Shown here piece by piece: positions 23,155 to 35,800 of a stretch of DNA of 64,000 bases. Position 1 is the stretch's first letter. Each line of letters begins with the position of its first letter. The position numbers were made by a program, and so were the translations under genes. Under the pieces are notes generated by a model. That model searched no databases. It was not told the DNA's origin and was given only the letters and a program-made list of their open reading frames with translations. This stretch comes from Paraphysomonas bandaiensis (lineage: Eukaryota; Chrysophyceae): NCBI GenBank assembly GCA_965644295.1, contig CBFFRP010000423.1, positions 124,001 to 188,000 of the forward strand. The letters run 5' to 3'.

Positions 23155-24658
23155 CTACGCTGAGGAGTTCTCAGACGTAGAAATAATAGTTTTCTCGTCT
23201 ATTAACTTAGACGTTGACGCGTTCATTCCCTCCTCACTTTCGTCATCCTCCAGCTCCTCTATGAAATAGTAAGTAATAACCATCCCTACAACAGAGAGAC
23301 AAGCACAGAGAGTCATCACCGTAGGCAGAGAAGTAACGTCGACCACAGCACCAAAAATGTAGGCACCAGCAACTGCCCCAAGTTTACCAGAAGCTGCAGA
23401 CAAGCCGTTCATGGTGGACCTAACCTCCTTCGGATAGACAGTGGAAGGAATGACATATGTTGTGACATTGGGTCCAAACTGCAGAGCAAAAAGGAGGAAG
23501 CAGTACATAGCAAAGAGAACATCGGGGAAATGTTTTTTGAGAGGAAAGAAACAAACAGCCATTACTACAAATCCAATAGCTGTCAGAAAAAAACCAGCAA
23601 TCTGAAGATTTTTCAATGTCATGTACGGCATCAAGGATATGGTTAGTATCACCCCAGGGATGCCCATAGATAGTGCTACTAACTGCTTCCAGGATAGCTG
23701 AACGATGCTATGATCCGATGAAATGTCGTCTGACTCCCCTCCCATCGAGTCCAGTATCTCCCCTCCAAATAGACCCACACCATAATAGCAAACGTCAAAT
23801 ATAAACCACGACCCACCAGTGCCGATAAGTTTTAGCCAGACATCCTTATGCTCTATGGCCTCCGCGACTATGCTCTCCTTTCGATATATATCGTTGATGT
23901 CAAGACTGGGCTTATGGGTTCTCTCATACCGCTGTTCGTTCTCCAGCATTACACAGATGAGTACAATCGTGCCAGGAATCACACCAAGTCCAAGAAGAAG
24001 TCGCCAACGCATGTTAGTAGAAAGGTCCGAGGCGGTGAAAATAAGAGCCAAAATCCAAGGAGCCAGGGACCCAGGTGTCTGCCAGAAGAACGACTTAGCT
24101 GAAGCGGCTGGGTTTGTCCCACCCGAAGATGCATCTTCTGCGGCTTTGGTAGCAGCCAGTGGATAAACACCACCCAAACCAATGCCCAAAAAGAATCGGC
24201 AGATAATAATTGTCATATATTTCTGGGTGGCATCTCCCATTGGTAGAACAGCTGAAAATAGTGCAGAGATAATAGCAATGAATTGAGTTAATCCCATTGC
24301 ATTCGTTCTACCCATCACCTATATAATATTTCATTAATATATATATATATATGTATGTATATAGACTTACATCCCCTGCATAACCCATACATAATTGTCC
24401 AGCAATTGATCCAGCAAATACAACAGCAGTAGCTGAACTAAGTACCCATGTTTCTTGTTCACCATCTTTACAATCATCTTTATCTTTTGTACATACAGAT
24501 ACACTCATAACTATTAATGCCACTGATATTGCTTGATAATTCATTTGTACACCAAAATTACCAACTGTGGTAATAATTGTGGATAATACTGAAGCTTTCT
24601 TATCTTTAGCATGTGACATATATCGTGGTCGATGTAATGCTTTCGTTAATTCAGACAT
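23155..24658 (-). CDS. MFS transporter, PHS (inorganic phosphate:H+) type
   Basis: Exons: complement(23155-24318, 24371-24658) with one 52-nt intron; 483 aa, within the usual size of the family. The MFS signature between helices 2 and 3 reads GQLCMGYAGDVMGRTNAMG and spans the splice junction. FFLGIGLGGVYPLAATKAAE at helix 4 resembles the GIGxGGDYPLSA motif of PHS phosphate transporters, with Val in place of Asp. About twelve hydrophobic segments can be seen, with a large hydrophilic loop in the middle (KPSLDINDIYRKES...). It acts in a membrane, probably the plasma membrane, importing phosphate or a related anion. The Asp to Val change means that substrate assignment is tentative. The first exon is AT-rich, and the gene diverges from 25609-27650. 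Confidence 0.8.
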
Positions 24659-25608
24659 TATAATGGAATTAGATATAATAATATGTATACATTAATATGG
24701 ATATGTATGTATATATGAATCTATGGTTATATATATACATATGGACACTGCTAGATGTATGGAGACTGCTGTATGGAGACTGCTGTATGGAGACTGCTGT
24801 ATGTATGTATGTATGTATGTATGTATGTATGTATGTATGTATGTATGTATGTATGTATGTATGTATGTATGTATGTATGTATGTATGTATGTATGTATGT
24901 ATGTATGTATGTATGTATGTATGTATGTATGTATGTATGTGTATGTATGTATCGCTATCTTCCATCCTTTCAAACTTCGACTTTTATGTGGTGTTTTGTA
25001 CCTTATTCATATATACATACGTACTTTTCTATACATTAGTTTCGTAGTATATTATCATGTTGTAGTTTAATCATTTCACAGCCACTAAAAACCTCTTCAC
25101 AAGAAATTGTTGATATCAAAAACAGGTGGTTTTGATTTTTCCTAGAGATTTTTTCTTTGACAGTACGAGCAGCAGATTCAGGATTGGGATGTATGTATGT
25201 ATGTATGTATGTATGTACGTATGTATGTATGTACGTGTGTATGTATATGTACGTATGTAGGTATGTATGTATGTATGTACGTACGTACAGTGTGTACGAG
25301 ACTGTACATACAGTATAAAGCAGTACAGGAATTGGGGAATTTCAGGAATTCTTCCCACCCCATCCTAAAAATTACACTTTTTCTTCCTGAAATCCTGCTA
25401 TTTCCGATTTCTGGAAATTGGGATATCTTCTCTTCCTGCCCCTATCTTACACTATGGATACTGCTGTCTGTCTGTACATTTCTCGATATCCATAAAAGAG
25501 AAAGTGGTGCATGTATTGCATGTATTTCTGGATCTGCAGAAACAATATGCACTCCAAGATGAGTGATATCATCATAACATTATTGCATATATCTCATTTA
25601 TTAATAAC
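24659..25608. promoter_or_regulatory. Divergent promoter region with (GTAT)n tracts
   Basis: It contains about 165 bp of GTAT repeat (24795-24950), a 15-bp unit TGTATGGAGACTGCTG repeated three times at 24760-24800, a second GTAT/GTAC tract (25188-25288), and at 25351-25359 the word TTCCCACCC, which also occurs upstream of two other genes. Around 25340-25420 GGAATTTCAGGAATT and CCTGAAATCCTG form weak inverted repeats. No gene is supported. Confidence 0.55.
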
Positions 25609-27650
25609 ATGTATACAAAACTATTCACTCTTGCAATTCTTCTAACAATCCTTGTTGCTTTGGTATACTGGGATTCTGACTTGGATACCAACGACAGTGC
25701 TAATAATGCACACAGGACCACACCTCAACAGTCTCAACTACGACGTAAAGCTAAAGGGAAAAATGGAAAGGGTAAAGGCGGAAAAGGCGGAAAAAGCGGA
25801 AAAAGCGGAAAAGGTGGGAAGAGTGGCAATAATCAAATGATTGGAGATCTTCCTCAAGAGACAGTTGAATATATTGACAGCACAATGTCCATACTTGAAG
25901 GGGATTTCTTTCAACAACCAACAGCTGTTCAATCAGCGTATCTTGGAGCTGCTGCTACACTTAGTCTAAGTAATTTAATCAAGTCTGGGAATGCAACTGC
26001 CATAGACATGGCCAATGCGGAAGATTTCAAATTGCGAACAGTTGAATGCATGCATCACTTATCTGGTAAGTGGACAATGCGCTACAACCCATCAATATGG
26101 GATTCCATGATAATAATCTTAGTACAGGTGGAAACATCAGCGAAATATCGATTCTGATGAGTATCGCGGATGCTGCTACAATTTTTACCGATGAGGATGC
26201 CTTGGCATTTTTCGATCAAACCCATTTCGCTAACAATAGCTTTGAGCTGTATGTGAGAAAGGAGTCAGAGTGGGGGATCTCCTGTGATCTCGTGATGGAA
26301 CATGAACAAGAAGATGGTCAACAGCAGTCTGTTTTCGGTTCTCACGTTAGTGATGCTTCTTCGATAGATCTTTCATCCCCCTCGGAATCCAAGATATCGT
26401 TGACACAAAAGCATCCACCGAGAGTGTCGCAGGCAGAGGCCGATGACGGATGTGATATATCAGGCACAGTGCATGTATTTCATGTCAATGGTATAAACAA
26501 CGAGCCGTCTGATAGGCAAGCTAGTGCTGTTGCACTACGTAAACTGCTGGCAAATATTGAGGACATTTCTGTATCGTACATCCCTAATCCCACAGATGGT
26601 ATGTTGTCAGATCTATTCGAGGTGTTTAAATTGAAGCAAAAAGAGTATAATCTCGAACATGAAGACGACCCGGATGAGGAAGAGATCACTTTGGCTACAG
26701 TTGGTCGGTTCCTTGCGCTCAGGGCAGTGGCGGAAGTTTCCAAGATACTCCCAATTCGTTTGCATCCTCTTTATGGTGTGGCTTATTTGGCTGCAGTAAT
26801 AGAAGCCTGGGCGCATGTTGAATCTCAGCGTGCTGTTGAACGCAGCGATCGAGTCATTGCCCAAATCCAATCCAAACTTGACTACAGTATTAAAGTTGGA
26901 CGGGGTGTTGTGCTGGTGCCCCATTCCCAGGGGTGTTTACTGTCCAATGAAGCATGGCAAGGTTTGACCTCTCAAAATCAAGCTTATGTCTCCATTGTTG
27001 CAGTGGGTACACCCGCAGCTTATGTAGGGAATCCTTCCAATCCTTTTGATTATGTGCAACGTAATGATGATAGAGTAGTTAAATATCTTCCTAACGTGCT
27101 ACCGGGAAATGTGGAAGGCTTCGATGCAAACGTTTTGTATATCTGGCGTAAAAATCATGACTTCGTCAGTTCATATATTCAGGACCGAAACGTAGGAGCG
27201 GTAATGCGATCAAAAATACTTTATGCCATCGAAAACGTGGGCATTCCTTCTGATGCCAACTTCGGTGCAGGAGTTATATCCGCCACCTTGACATGGGGGG
27301 AGCAGCCAGATTTGGATTTGCATGTATATGAACCCATGGGGACGCATGTGTATTTTGGTAATAAAGTTGGACAGTCAGGCGCTCTAGATATTGATCATAC
27401 GACAGGCCATGGACCGGAAAATTATGTTGTTCATTGCTCAACACTACAAACTGGATCTTATGTGATTGGTGTACACTATTATCATGGCTTTGGGGATGAA
27501 GAAGGAGAACTGCGTCTATTTGCGGGTGGTCAGGTTCGAGAGCTAACTGTGCCAATGTACCTGGCTGATGAGAGTGGACCCGTTAAAATTGTTGCCACCG
27601 TGGAGGTAACTGCGGCTGAACCTCCTACGTTTGAAATAACCGTAAACTGA
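25609..27650 (+). CDS. Secreted serine-hydrolase-like protein with YfaP-like (DUF2135) C-terminus
   Basis: Exons: 25609-26065 and 26128-27650 (659 aa). MYTKLFTLAILLTILVALVYW is a signal peptide or membrane anchor. It is followed by a Gly/Lys/Ser repeat (residues about 47-75) of GKGGK and GKSGK units. The middle has FHVNGINNEPSDRQ and VVLVPHSQGCLLSNEAW. HSQGC has the look of an alpha/beta-hydrolase nucleophile elbow (G-x-S-x-G variant), with HVNG as a possible oxyanion strand. The C-terminus (about 555-659) contains LTWGEQPDLDLHVYEPMG, then DIDHTTGHGPENYVVHC, matching the YfaP/DUF2135 pattern of bacterial surface proteins. A secreted esterase or lipase is inferred and the substrate is unknown. 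The family association suggests possible bacterial origin, although an intron is present. Confidence 0.7.
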
Positions 27651-30166
27651 GTTTAGTATTACATATTTTAAGGTATAAGTACTAGGCTAACAAATTTTTG
27701 ATTCTCTCTTACTCACTTACTAATACTAATGTCATGGGAACTATATTGTGCAACGCTGGAAAAGACCAAGATATTGTTTCGATTATATATATATACCAAT
27801 GTATAATAAATATTACTGGCAGTACATTACATATAGTGAATCAGTGATCTAATACACAAAATTCACTTATATCGTATGAAAAACAATATATGCTATAATT
27901 ATAGGAGGTAGTCTCGGTAAACATCAAAATAGTTATTATATTAATTTCCCAATCATACAGTGTAGCCATAGTAGAGGCTCGCATGCACACCACTCAAGAG
28001 AGGTGTTGCCCTATTCTGAGGGCGTGCTCTCTAGAATAGTGCTAGTGTTAACTAAACAAAGCAATGCATAGATCCTGTGTGTACTTTGTATATGAATGCT
28101 CTAAAAATTAATTCTAACATTCTATTAAAGCTTTCTTTGGAGTTCTATAACAACTGGACGCTACTAGTTCTGCTTCCTGATTGGTATGTATTGTCTTATG
28201 ATGTAAATGATGATATATGATATATATATGTATGTATGTACTAGAAGTGAGGGGTATCAATGTATCCACGTATTTTAATAATACTTTCACGTTGCAAGTC
28301 TTCAATGTTGTATTCCATGTGTTTGTTTTTTATAAATAACCGAGTAATATTTAAGCATCATGAGTATTGTATTCAATTAAAATCAAAAGTACAATCTCCG
28401 TGTCTCGAATGTAGATGGTGTCATAATATATATTGCACTTTACTTCCAAATGTCATAATATATATTATTTATTATTACCTACACTATACTTGCATAGCCT
28501 ATATGAGATTACGATAAACCCCGCGCATTCTAGGGGAGGAGGGGGCTCAGCCAATATCACGCTAGACTTATACTAAGTCATGCATGGTCACGAGTAGCTC
28601 CGCGTAATCTTTGTTAGGTGTGGGAAGGTAAACATGGTCCTTCTAGAATCTGCGCGAATTACATGCATAAGTCATGCAAACCTATGAGAAATCCCGCATA
28701 ATCTTAGCGAAGGTGAACACGTATGGGGCAGCAACAGAATCTGCGCGTGATCTATGCGGTCAACTACGTTGGTACACGAGTAGGCGGGTGGTAGAATCAG
28801 TGCTATATCTCGATGTGATAGCTAGGTGGTGTACCAGCGAGCCTACACTATGAACACACTGTCGGAATAATGGGTCACTTGCAATTATAATTGACTACAA
28901 CCTGCGTCAATTAATTGACAGTTCATTGATACGCTACCCTGTTGCATACTAGTTGTTCTAGTCATATGTATATATCATTGATAGGATCCACACACATGTT
29001 CTCTATTCATATGATACTTATATTCTTAGTATGTTTGCTTGTTTATGTTACACTGGATATCAGATATATCCTTTGAACAGTTTAGTTGGAGTGACCCTGG
29101 CAAATAAGAGTATGAACCATTTGATAGTGACACCATAGCCTCTCCTGTGGACAATATCATAGAGTGGGGGGTGCGTATCGGCAGTCAGCATCTTAGTTTT
29201 CGGAAATAAATTGAAGCAAATACTCTCTATATTACTGAACTACAACTACGGCTGGAATACAGATAATTGTTGACTCAATATTAGAGGCATCTTGGAACAA
29301 AAGTACACAAAGGATGCCTGTATGCATTGTCCTCTGCACAATAAAAATACTTATAATTCAGAATTCTGCGTATAAATATCCTGGTTTTATTGTGAATACT
29401 GGTTTTTTCTGGTCGATATATTCACAGTATACGATAAAACTAAAAATCCTGGATTTGTTTGCCAGATCATGTCTCCTCCCATGCAGAGAGGGATATTTCA
29501 AGCGTCTAAAAATCCAGGTTTTTTAGTTGTATGTTGTTTTTTGTTGTATGATGTCCTGAGATGTCCAGAACATACCCATGTGAGGATACGGTATGTGTGT
29601 ACATATATGAGAGTGTGTACATATACATATAAATATATTATTAATAGAGATGTGCAGCTATACTTCTATTAAGATCTAAAGATCTATCAAGAGGGGTGAT
29701 CTCAATGCAATGAAGGGGTATGTTCAAAGGGGTGATATACAAGGTGAGAAAATGTTGACCAGACAAAAAAAATCTAGAAATTACCCTTTTTCGTTTTTGA
29801 CAGTATATAAAAAAAGGATATAGCTAGAAACCTGCGGTTTTTCCCACCCACGGATATATGATAGTTGTACGTCTTGTGTACACATGTACACATTGTTGGT
29901 GTATGTATCGTATCATATAGTGGACAATGAAGTAAGAAGTCTAAGAAGTTGAAGTAAAGAAATGAAGTGTTCAAGTAGAGTATGTGAATATATATATATA
30001 TGAGTATGTGAATATTAAGAAGAATATATTGGGTCAGTTCATATATAAATGTATGTATATATAAATAGTATGAGTCATCTCATACATTACACATACATCA
30101 TAAGCAGTCTCATTATATCATCATTCATCATCTCATATATTACAAAACACATAATATTCATACATA
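27651..30166. other. Long intergenic region with imperfect repeats
   Basis: This is 2.5 kb between two + strand genes. It holds a hairpin-forming sequence (27991-28041), three imperfect tandem copies of an about 100-bp unit with higher GC content (28515-28790), and short inverted AAAATCC/GGATTTT words (29365-29525). It ends in a TA-rich promoter with TTCCCACCC at 29841-29849. I see no credible coding sequence. Confidence 0.55.
28515..28790. repeat. Imperfect tandem repeat, about 100-bp unit
   Basis: CCGCGTAATCTTTG...AGAATCTGCGCGAATTACATGC (from about 28600) aligns with CCGCATAATCTTAG...AGAATCTGCGCGTGATCTATGC (from about 28692). A weaker copy begins with CCGCGCATTCTAG at 28518. GC content exceeds that of the flanks. 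The origin is unknown. Confidence 0.6.
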
Positions 30167-32238
30167 ATGCCAGTAGAAACACGTCATTGTGAAAAAGAAT
30201 TAATCAATCATACAGGAGAATTTAATGATAGTGCATTAGAGCATGTGAAAGGTTAGATATATGTATCTATGGTGATCTATGATATAATCTCATATATATA
30301 CAGATTGTTTACAAGGATATAAATTCTTATTAGCTGGAATTACTTCTTGTATATCACGTGCTGATTTGGAATCATTTATTCATCATTGTGGAGCGGATGT
30401 ACACAGACGTGTGCTGTCCGATACAACACATCTAATCAGGCATATACACACATACATATATACGTATATATGCACTTAGACATATATACATACATACAGT
30501 ACATACACACACATACATATATACACATATATATATATACATATATATTGCAGAGTAGATACATACATATGTACTCACACTCATACAGATATGTACATAT
30601 GCACTTACGCATATGTACTTAACATATATAATGTACTACATCTATACTTACATACACACACACAGCTAATATTGTTATTCACCAATCACAGAGGCGACAA
30701 AGTCGGAGATCATATTCACTTCCATGACGAAAAGTATGTCACTCCTTTCTGCTCCTCACAACGTGTTATAGTTTGAATACAGCACTAAGGTTGAGGACGA
30801 GAATATATATAAGGAGGCTGTGGAAAGAGGAGGCGTCACAATTATCTCCATTCAACAATTCTTTGAGCTTGTGGCGGAGAAGTAAATGACATGAAAACGC
30901 TATACTTATGTGACAGTATATTTACAGATGTCCCGGGATGAGCATAAATCGTGTTTTACACCCAGAGAAGGACATGGTTTTTACTTATCACCCTGACTCC
31001 AAGCCCCGCCACCATAAATATTCTCTTGAAATCGCCAAGTCTGACAGATCCAAGTATGTGTGATATTCATATCATTTCATACTAAGTTTCGTGAGTATAG
31101 GTGCCACGGCCATTGCCAAATGCTTATTCCGAAGGGTAATCAATATCGTGCACAAAAAGAGGACTTTCAATAAACGATTTCGTTGTCCGCAGGGGTGGTG
31201 CGTCTACGTGCCTGTTTTCAGCCTCCAGATGAGTGGATATACTTTCGTTGTCTTGGGTGTATTACCCCTACCATTCTCCATCATATTGAGAATGAATGGA
31301 GTCGTGCAGGTGACATCTATATAATTATATCCATTGCTCTTGTATTCTTGCACTAACTAAATACTTATGTCTTTATCGTACAACGCGATACATAGGCGGT
31401 CTGAAGGGCTTTGTGTCAGCCCAGCCTGAGGGGGTCTTATCTATATTTGATCCTTCACTCCCAACAAACGCTCACCCGTCTCTCACATCGTCGCAATGTA
31501 GAGGTCTTGTCACCTCTACGGGTATGCATGAAGATTCCCCGCAGGCAGCATTGTTAAATCTCCTTCGGCTCAATGCCGAGAGAGAGCGTGAGCGCAGAAT
31601 GCTAGAAAAGGAAGAAAGACACAAACTAAGGCAACAAGCTAAAGCCGGACATAATAGTGGCGAGGCAGCTGTTTTAGAAACTGCGGTGGAGAATGATAGT
31701 GGAGGGGCAGATTCAGGAGCCAAGCGCCCAATTGCAGATGTAACTCCCGAGGAAGAATCAAAGGAAACAGATGTAGATGTGCCGAATAGGTAAATGGTGA
31801 CTAATTAAAATAGTGTAATGTCTTGAATGTGAGTTGGAATAACGATTGTTACTGTGGTAGCGAAGTTCTGACTTGAATTCGTTTGAGTAACCTCATCAAT
31901 TACTATACTAGTGCCCCGCTAGGTGTCCAGCGCGAGATTCGTGATTTTCTTGATAACGTGCTTCACCGAGACATTGCAGAATCCGGAGGGCTAGTGCCTA
32001 CTTCTGACCTCGTTATGGGCCTCGGGAATGAAGAGGGTTCCGTGACGGTAACGGAAACAGTCTCGACTGAAGCCCGCACAGAAACACCGAACGAGGTTCG
32101 CGTGGAGGGGCATGTTCGGAAGAAGCGAGTATCTGTAGCTACAGAAAAGTCCCTCCCTCCACAATCTCTTCCTACGTATGTATAAATATATACCACTACA
32201 AATATAATGCTTACACATAACATGTATGCAGGAAATAG
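30167..32238 (+). CDS. BRCT protein with a PARP-like zinc finger
   Basis: Exons: 30167-30251, 30304-30439, 30692-30733, 30783-30881, 30928-31053, 31101-31135, 31193-31309, 31396-31789, 31888-32175, 32232-32238 (442 aa). Residues about 28-120 form a BRCT domain (LQGYKFLLAGITSC, HHCGADVHRRV, DTTHLIRGDKVGDH, GGVTIISIQQFFELV). Residues about 145-215 resemble a zf-PARP module: LEIAKSDRSKCHGHCQMLI, PKGVVRLRAC, WIYFRCLGC. The first pair is spaced CxxxC, and the usual His after the Trp is absent. The rest is Glu-rich, low complexity and coiled. A nuclear role in DNA-damage or strand-break recognition is inferred. The second intron (30440-30691, 252 nt) must use a GC donor to restore the BRCT frame. 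The last exon encodes only two codons. Confidence 0.75.
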
Positions 32239-32825
32239 TGGTCCATTCGCGTATTACGAGTATGGATGCCACGACCATTTCCCTCACTTACGCATGGGAG
32301 TATGTTGCGGAACTACTATCGGGTCTTTTCGGTAATTTGTATTTGAAGTCACGAAAGTCTCGTTTCATACGATTACTAATTCTAATTTTGAGCTAGTTTT
32401 AGCGTAACGAAATATTCGTTTGATTTTGACGAAACAATTTGAATTCTATGTGAAAATATAAATGGTTCCGATCTTGATGTAGGTATTACTTCTATTAGTT
32501 TATTGATATATATAATTAACGATACTTGGATTACAACACCACGGTTTCGATAACAGTCCCTACTACTTGATATCACAAATATATTATTATCGGTGTTTTC
32601 AATACTATATATTACATTAATAATTTGCAAATGCTAAGCCGATATACACTTCACCAGTTGTATATCAAGAGAACAATGGTTAACTATGCTACAACTATTC
32701 CTATGTTGAGAAAGGAGGATAAGTAGTGATCAACACACGTACAAATTGCCCGAACAGCAGCATGAACATATGTACCTTGTTCGAAATGTAATGAGTACTT
32801 GAACACATAAAAACTAATAGCAAAA
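32239..32825. other. Intergenic between convergent genes
   Basis: AT-rich 3' flank of the BRCT gene and of the kinesin gene. Nothing is supported here. Confidence 0.5.
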
Positions 32826-35800
32826 TTATTTTCGCTCTCGTTGTCTATACATTCTCAGTTCCCGCATGAGCTCACCATTCCTCTTCTCCAGCAATTCCCT
32901 TCGTTGTCTTTCACCTTCCCACTTCCGTAGAGCATCTGCGACTTCATTATCGTGATCATCATTTCCACTTTTATGAACGGTTGTTCTACTGGGGCTTCCC
33001 ACATGTGGCCTAGTTAGAGATTGAGTTGTTCGAGGTCGTAGAAACATCGACCCAGTGCTTTGGGGTCCCACCGTGTCGTGGGAGGAATCACCGCCGCCAT
33101 CCAATGACTTTCTGAGCATCAATGAGCTCTCGTGAATCTTAAGCTCCGCCCCCCGCAATTGCTGTATTAAGAAAGCAATTTTGTCTTCATACTCCTTTTG
33201 TTGTTTCTCTAACTTTCGTGTCAGATCACTGCGTGTTCTGTGCAAAACTAATGCGAGTTGCTCGAACTCTGCGTTCTTGTCATCCAATTGTAGTTTGACC
33301 TGCTGTGCATCTTGTGTCGTTTTCTGGCTTCTGCTCACCAGAGAGAAAGACATCAACAACGCGCATATGCCAGGTACTTTTATACCCCTACCTTAACTTT
33401 TCTTCAATGGCTTCTCGTGTAAGATAAGAAAGAAACCCCGTAACTGCCGGCGTTGGAGAATACTTTGACTGCGAGGGAGGTATCGATAGGTCGCCCTCAA
33501 GCTTGCTCTGCATCTCGCTAATGAGTGCATCTTCCAACTCCCGAACTGAGGGTGGAACACCGCCATCAGACAACTCGGTACTCGTCTGATAAGCAGCCTT
33601 AGTCCTAGTAGCTGGAACTGTCTTATTCAGTGTGGATTGATGCAACTACATCACATATATATTAGACGAAGCTGCCGATTAGGACACCTACATAATACCT
33701 CATTGAGCTGTATCTCAGCATCAATTGTTTCTAACTCATCCTGTGTAACGCAGTGTGATTATATAGATATAGCAATGATATAAGACTACATTGAGCTCTT
33801 GTAGTCTATGGATCTCTTTCTCAGGTAGTGCGCCACTATCGATACGAGTCGTCAATTCCGCAAGGTGCTCCTATCACAGCAGCATAGCATGAAAGTGTTA
33901 TAGTGCTTCCGAGGAAATCAAGCACCTGATAACTACGAAGCATCTTATCTGCATCCGCGATCTCTGTTAGCATAGATGCCTCCTCTTTACTGCCCACGAA
34001 TTCTCTGTCATTTTCTTGAGCAAGTTTTAACGCTTTCTTTTTCGTCGCCAAGACTTGGACCTGAGACTGAATACGTCCCTCCACCTAACAGCACAACATG
34101 ACAACACAAATAAAATCACCACCAGGAGTTGACAAAATAATACAGATGTAAAAAAATACCTCCTTGCATTGCTTGCTGAGAGCAGCTTCTCCATGCTGCT
34201 GCTGCTTGATGAGCGCACGTCTTTCCTTTTCAATCTTCTCTTTCTCACACGTGAGATTATCCAAGACGCTCTGCAGATGGGAGTTCTCGTCACTAAAACA
34301 TATATATCGTTAACTGCCGCTCCAATGTTTACTATTAGCTGCGTACTTCGCTGCTTTCACTGAAAATATTTTCTGGATTTTCCCCTTGATCCACTCTTGT
34401 GCTTCCTTTTCCAGAGCAATATCCGCGGCACTGGGGGACTTCTTTGCGGCACCTAAGAGCACATCTAAGGTGATTTTTCTTACCATTAAGCCATAGTGAT
34501 ATACCTCGAGGTGTTTTTTGACCTTTCCCACCATCCCCAGAGTGTCTACGTAGATAACCCCCAGTACCATCCGCTGCGCCTTGTCTAGGTGGAGGGGGAA
34601 GCATGCATCCTTTTGCCTGGCTCGCCAAACTTTCCTGCAGTTCAGCATTTCTAGCTTCCAAGCTCCTGATTTGTTTCTGGGACTCTGAGGCACGTTTTTT
34701 GTATGATTCCACCTTGTGAACACCAGTCAGACATATATACATAATGTGCTGAAAACAAACCTGCTTCGAAAGCGAATCAACTTTCTGCTTTTGCTTGGAC
34801 TCATCCTGTAGTACATCACCGTTTTTCTCAATAAATTGTGAACATACCGCTTCCATTAGGGTCCTTAATCTTGTATGTTCCTTCTTCATAGCCTGCAACT
34901 CCTGGAAATAAAAATATCAGTATTTATATGTACACTGGTTTCATCATCAGTAGTCCTCACATGCAGGAGGCCAGTAGATGGGTCCGCACCATCATCCCGT
35001 ATGCTAGCAGTCATTTCCATACTTGCATTTAGCTGCTGCTGTTCTCGTTTCCACTGCTTCCGCATTGCCGCAATCTCCTCCTGATACACGACAATGACAT
35101 GCAGAATACACAAAATATAATTTGCACACCTGAGCTTGGCGGATTTTGAGCTCATAGTCCTTTTGCTTTCCCTTTATGACTTCGTCAGTAGTACTGGTTT
35201 CTTTGGCTAGATCGCTGAGCTTGGATTTTAGTTCTGCACTCTCTTTCTCCATTTCCTCGATGCGAGAAGCAAACAGTTCTACCACATAGTGGCATCATTC
35301 GGATAAAATGTAAAATACAAGGTAATTCACCAGCTCTATCGGATGTTTGCTTTTGCTCCTTGGCCATTGTAGAAATCACCTCCTGTAGATAAATAAGATT
35401 CATATAGTTCAATAATAAAAATATAAGAACCTGCTTCATTTTAATTCCAATCTCTAGTTCCTTCAGACGTCTTTTCAGTTGACTGCGACTGCTATCAAAG
35501 TCTTCCTATATATCAAGTGGAACAAATCATAATCTCAGCTTCTCAAAAGCAGGTGTTACCTTCTGTTTCTCAGCCAACGCGGTAGCCAGAGCGCATTTCT
35601 TATCCGCTACATCTCGTTCAGCACTGAGCTTCTCCTTCTCCCTTGATATTGCTTCAAGATCTTCCAGTAACTGTGATACGTGCGGCTCTGAGTGTACACA
35701 CATGACACAATAAATGACAATGACAAACACTACTTACCGGAATTAGCTACTGCCATGCTGATATCCATGTTATCGGGGTTATATTCATCGCTGTGCGAGG

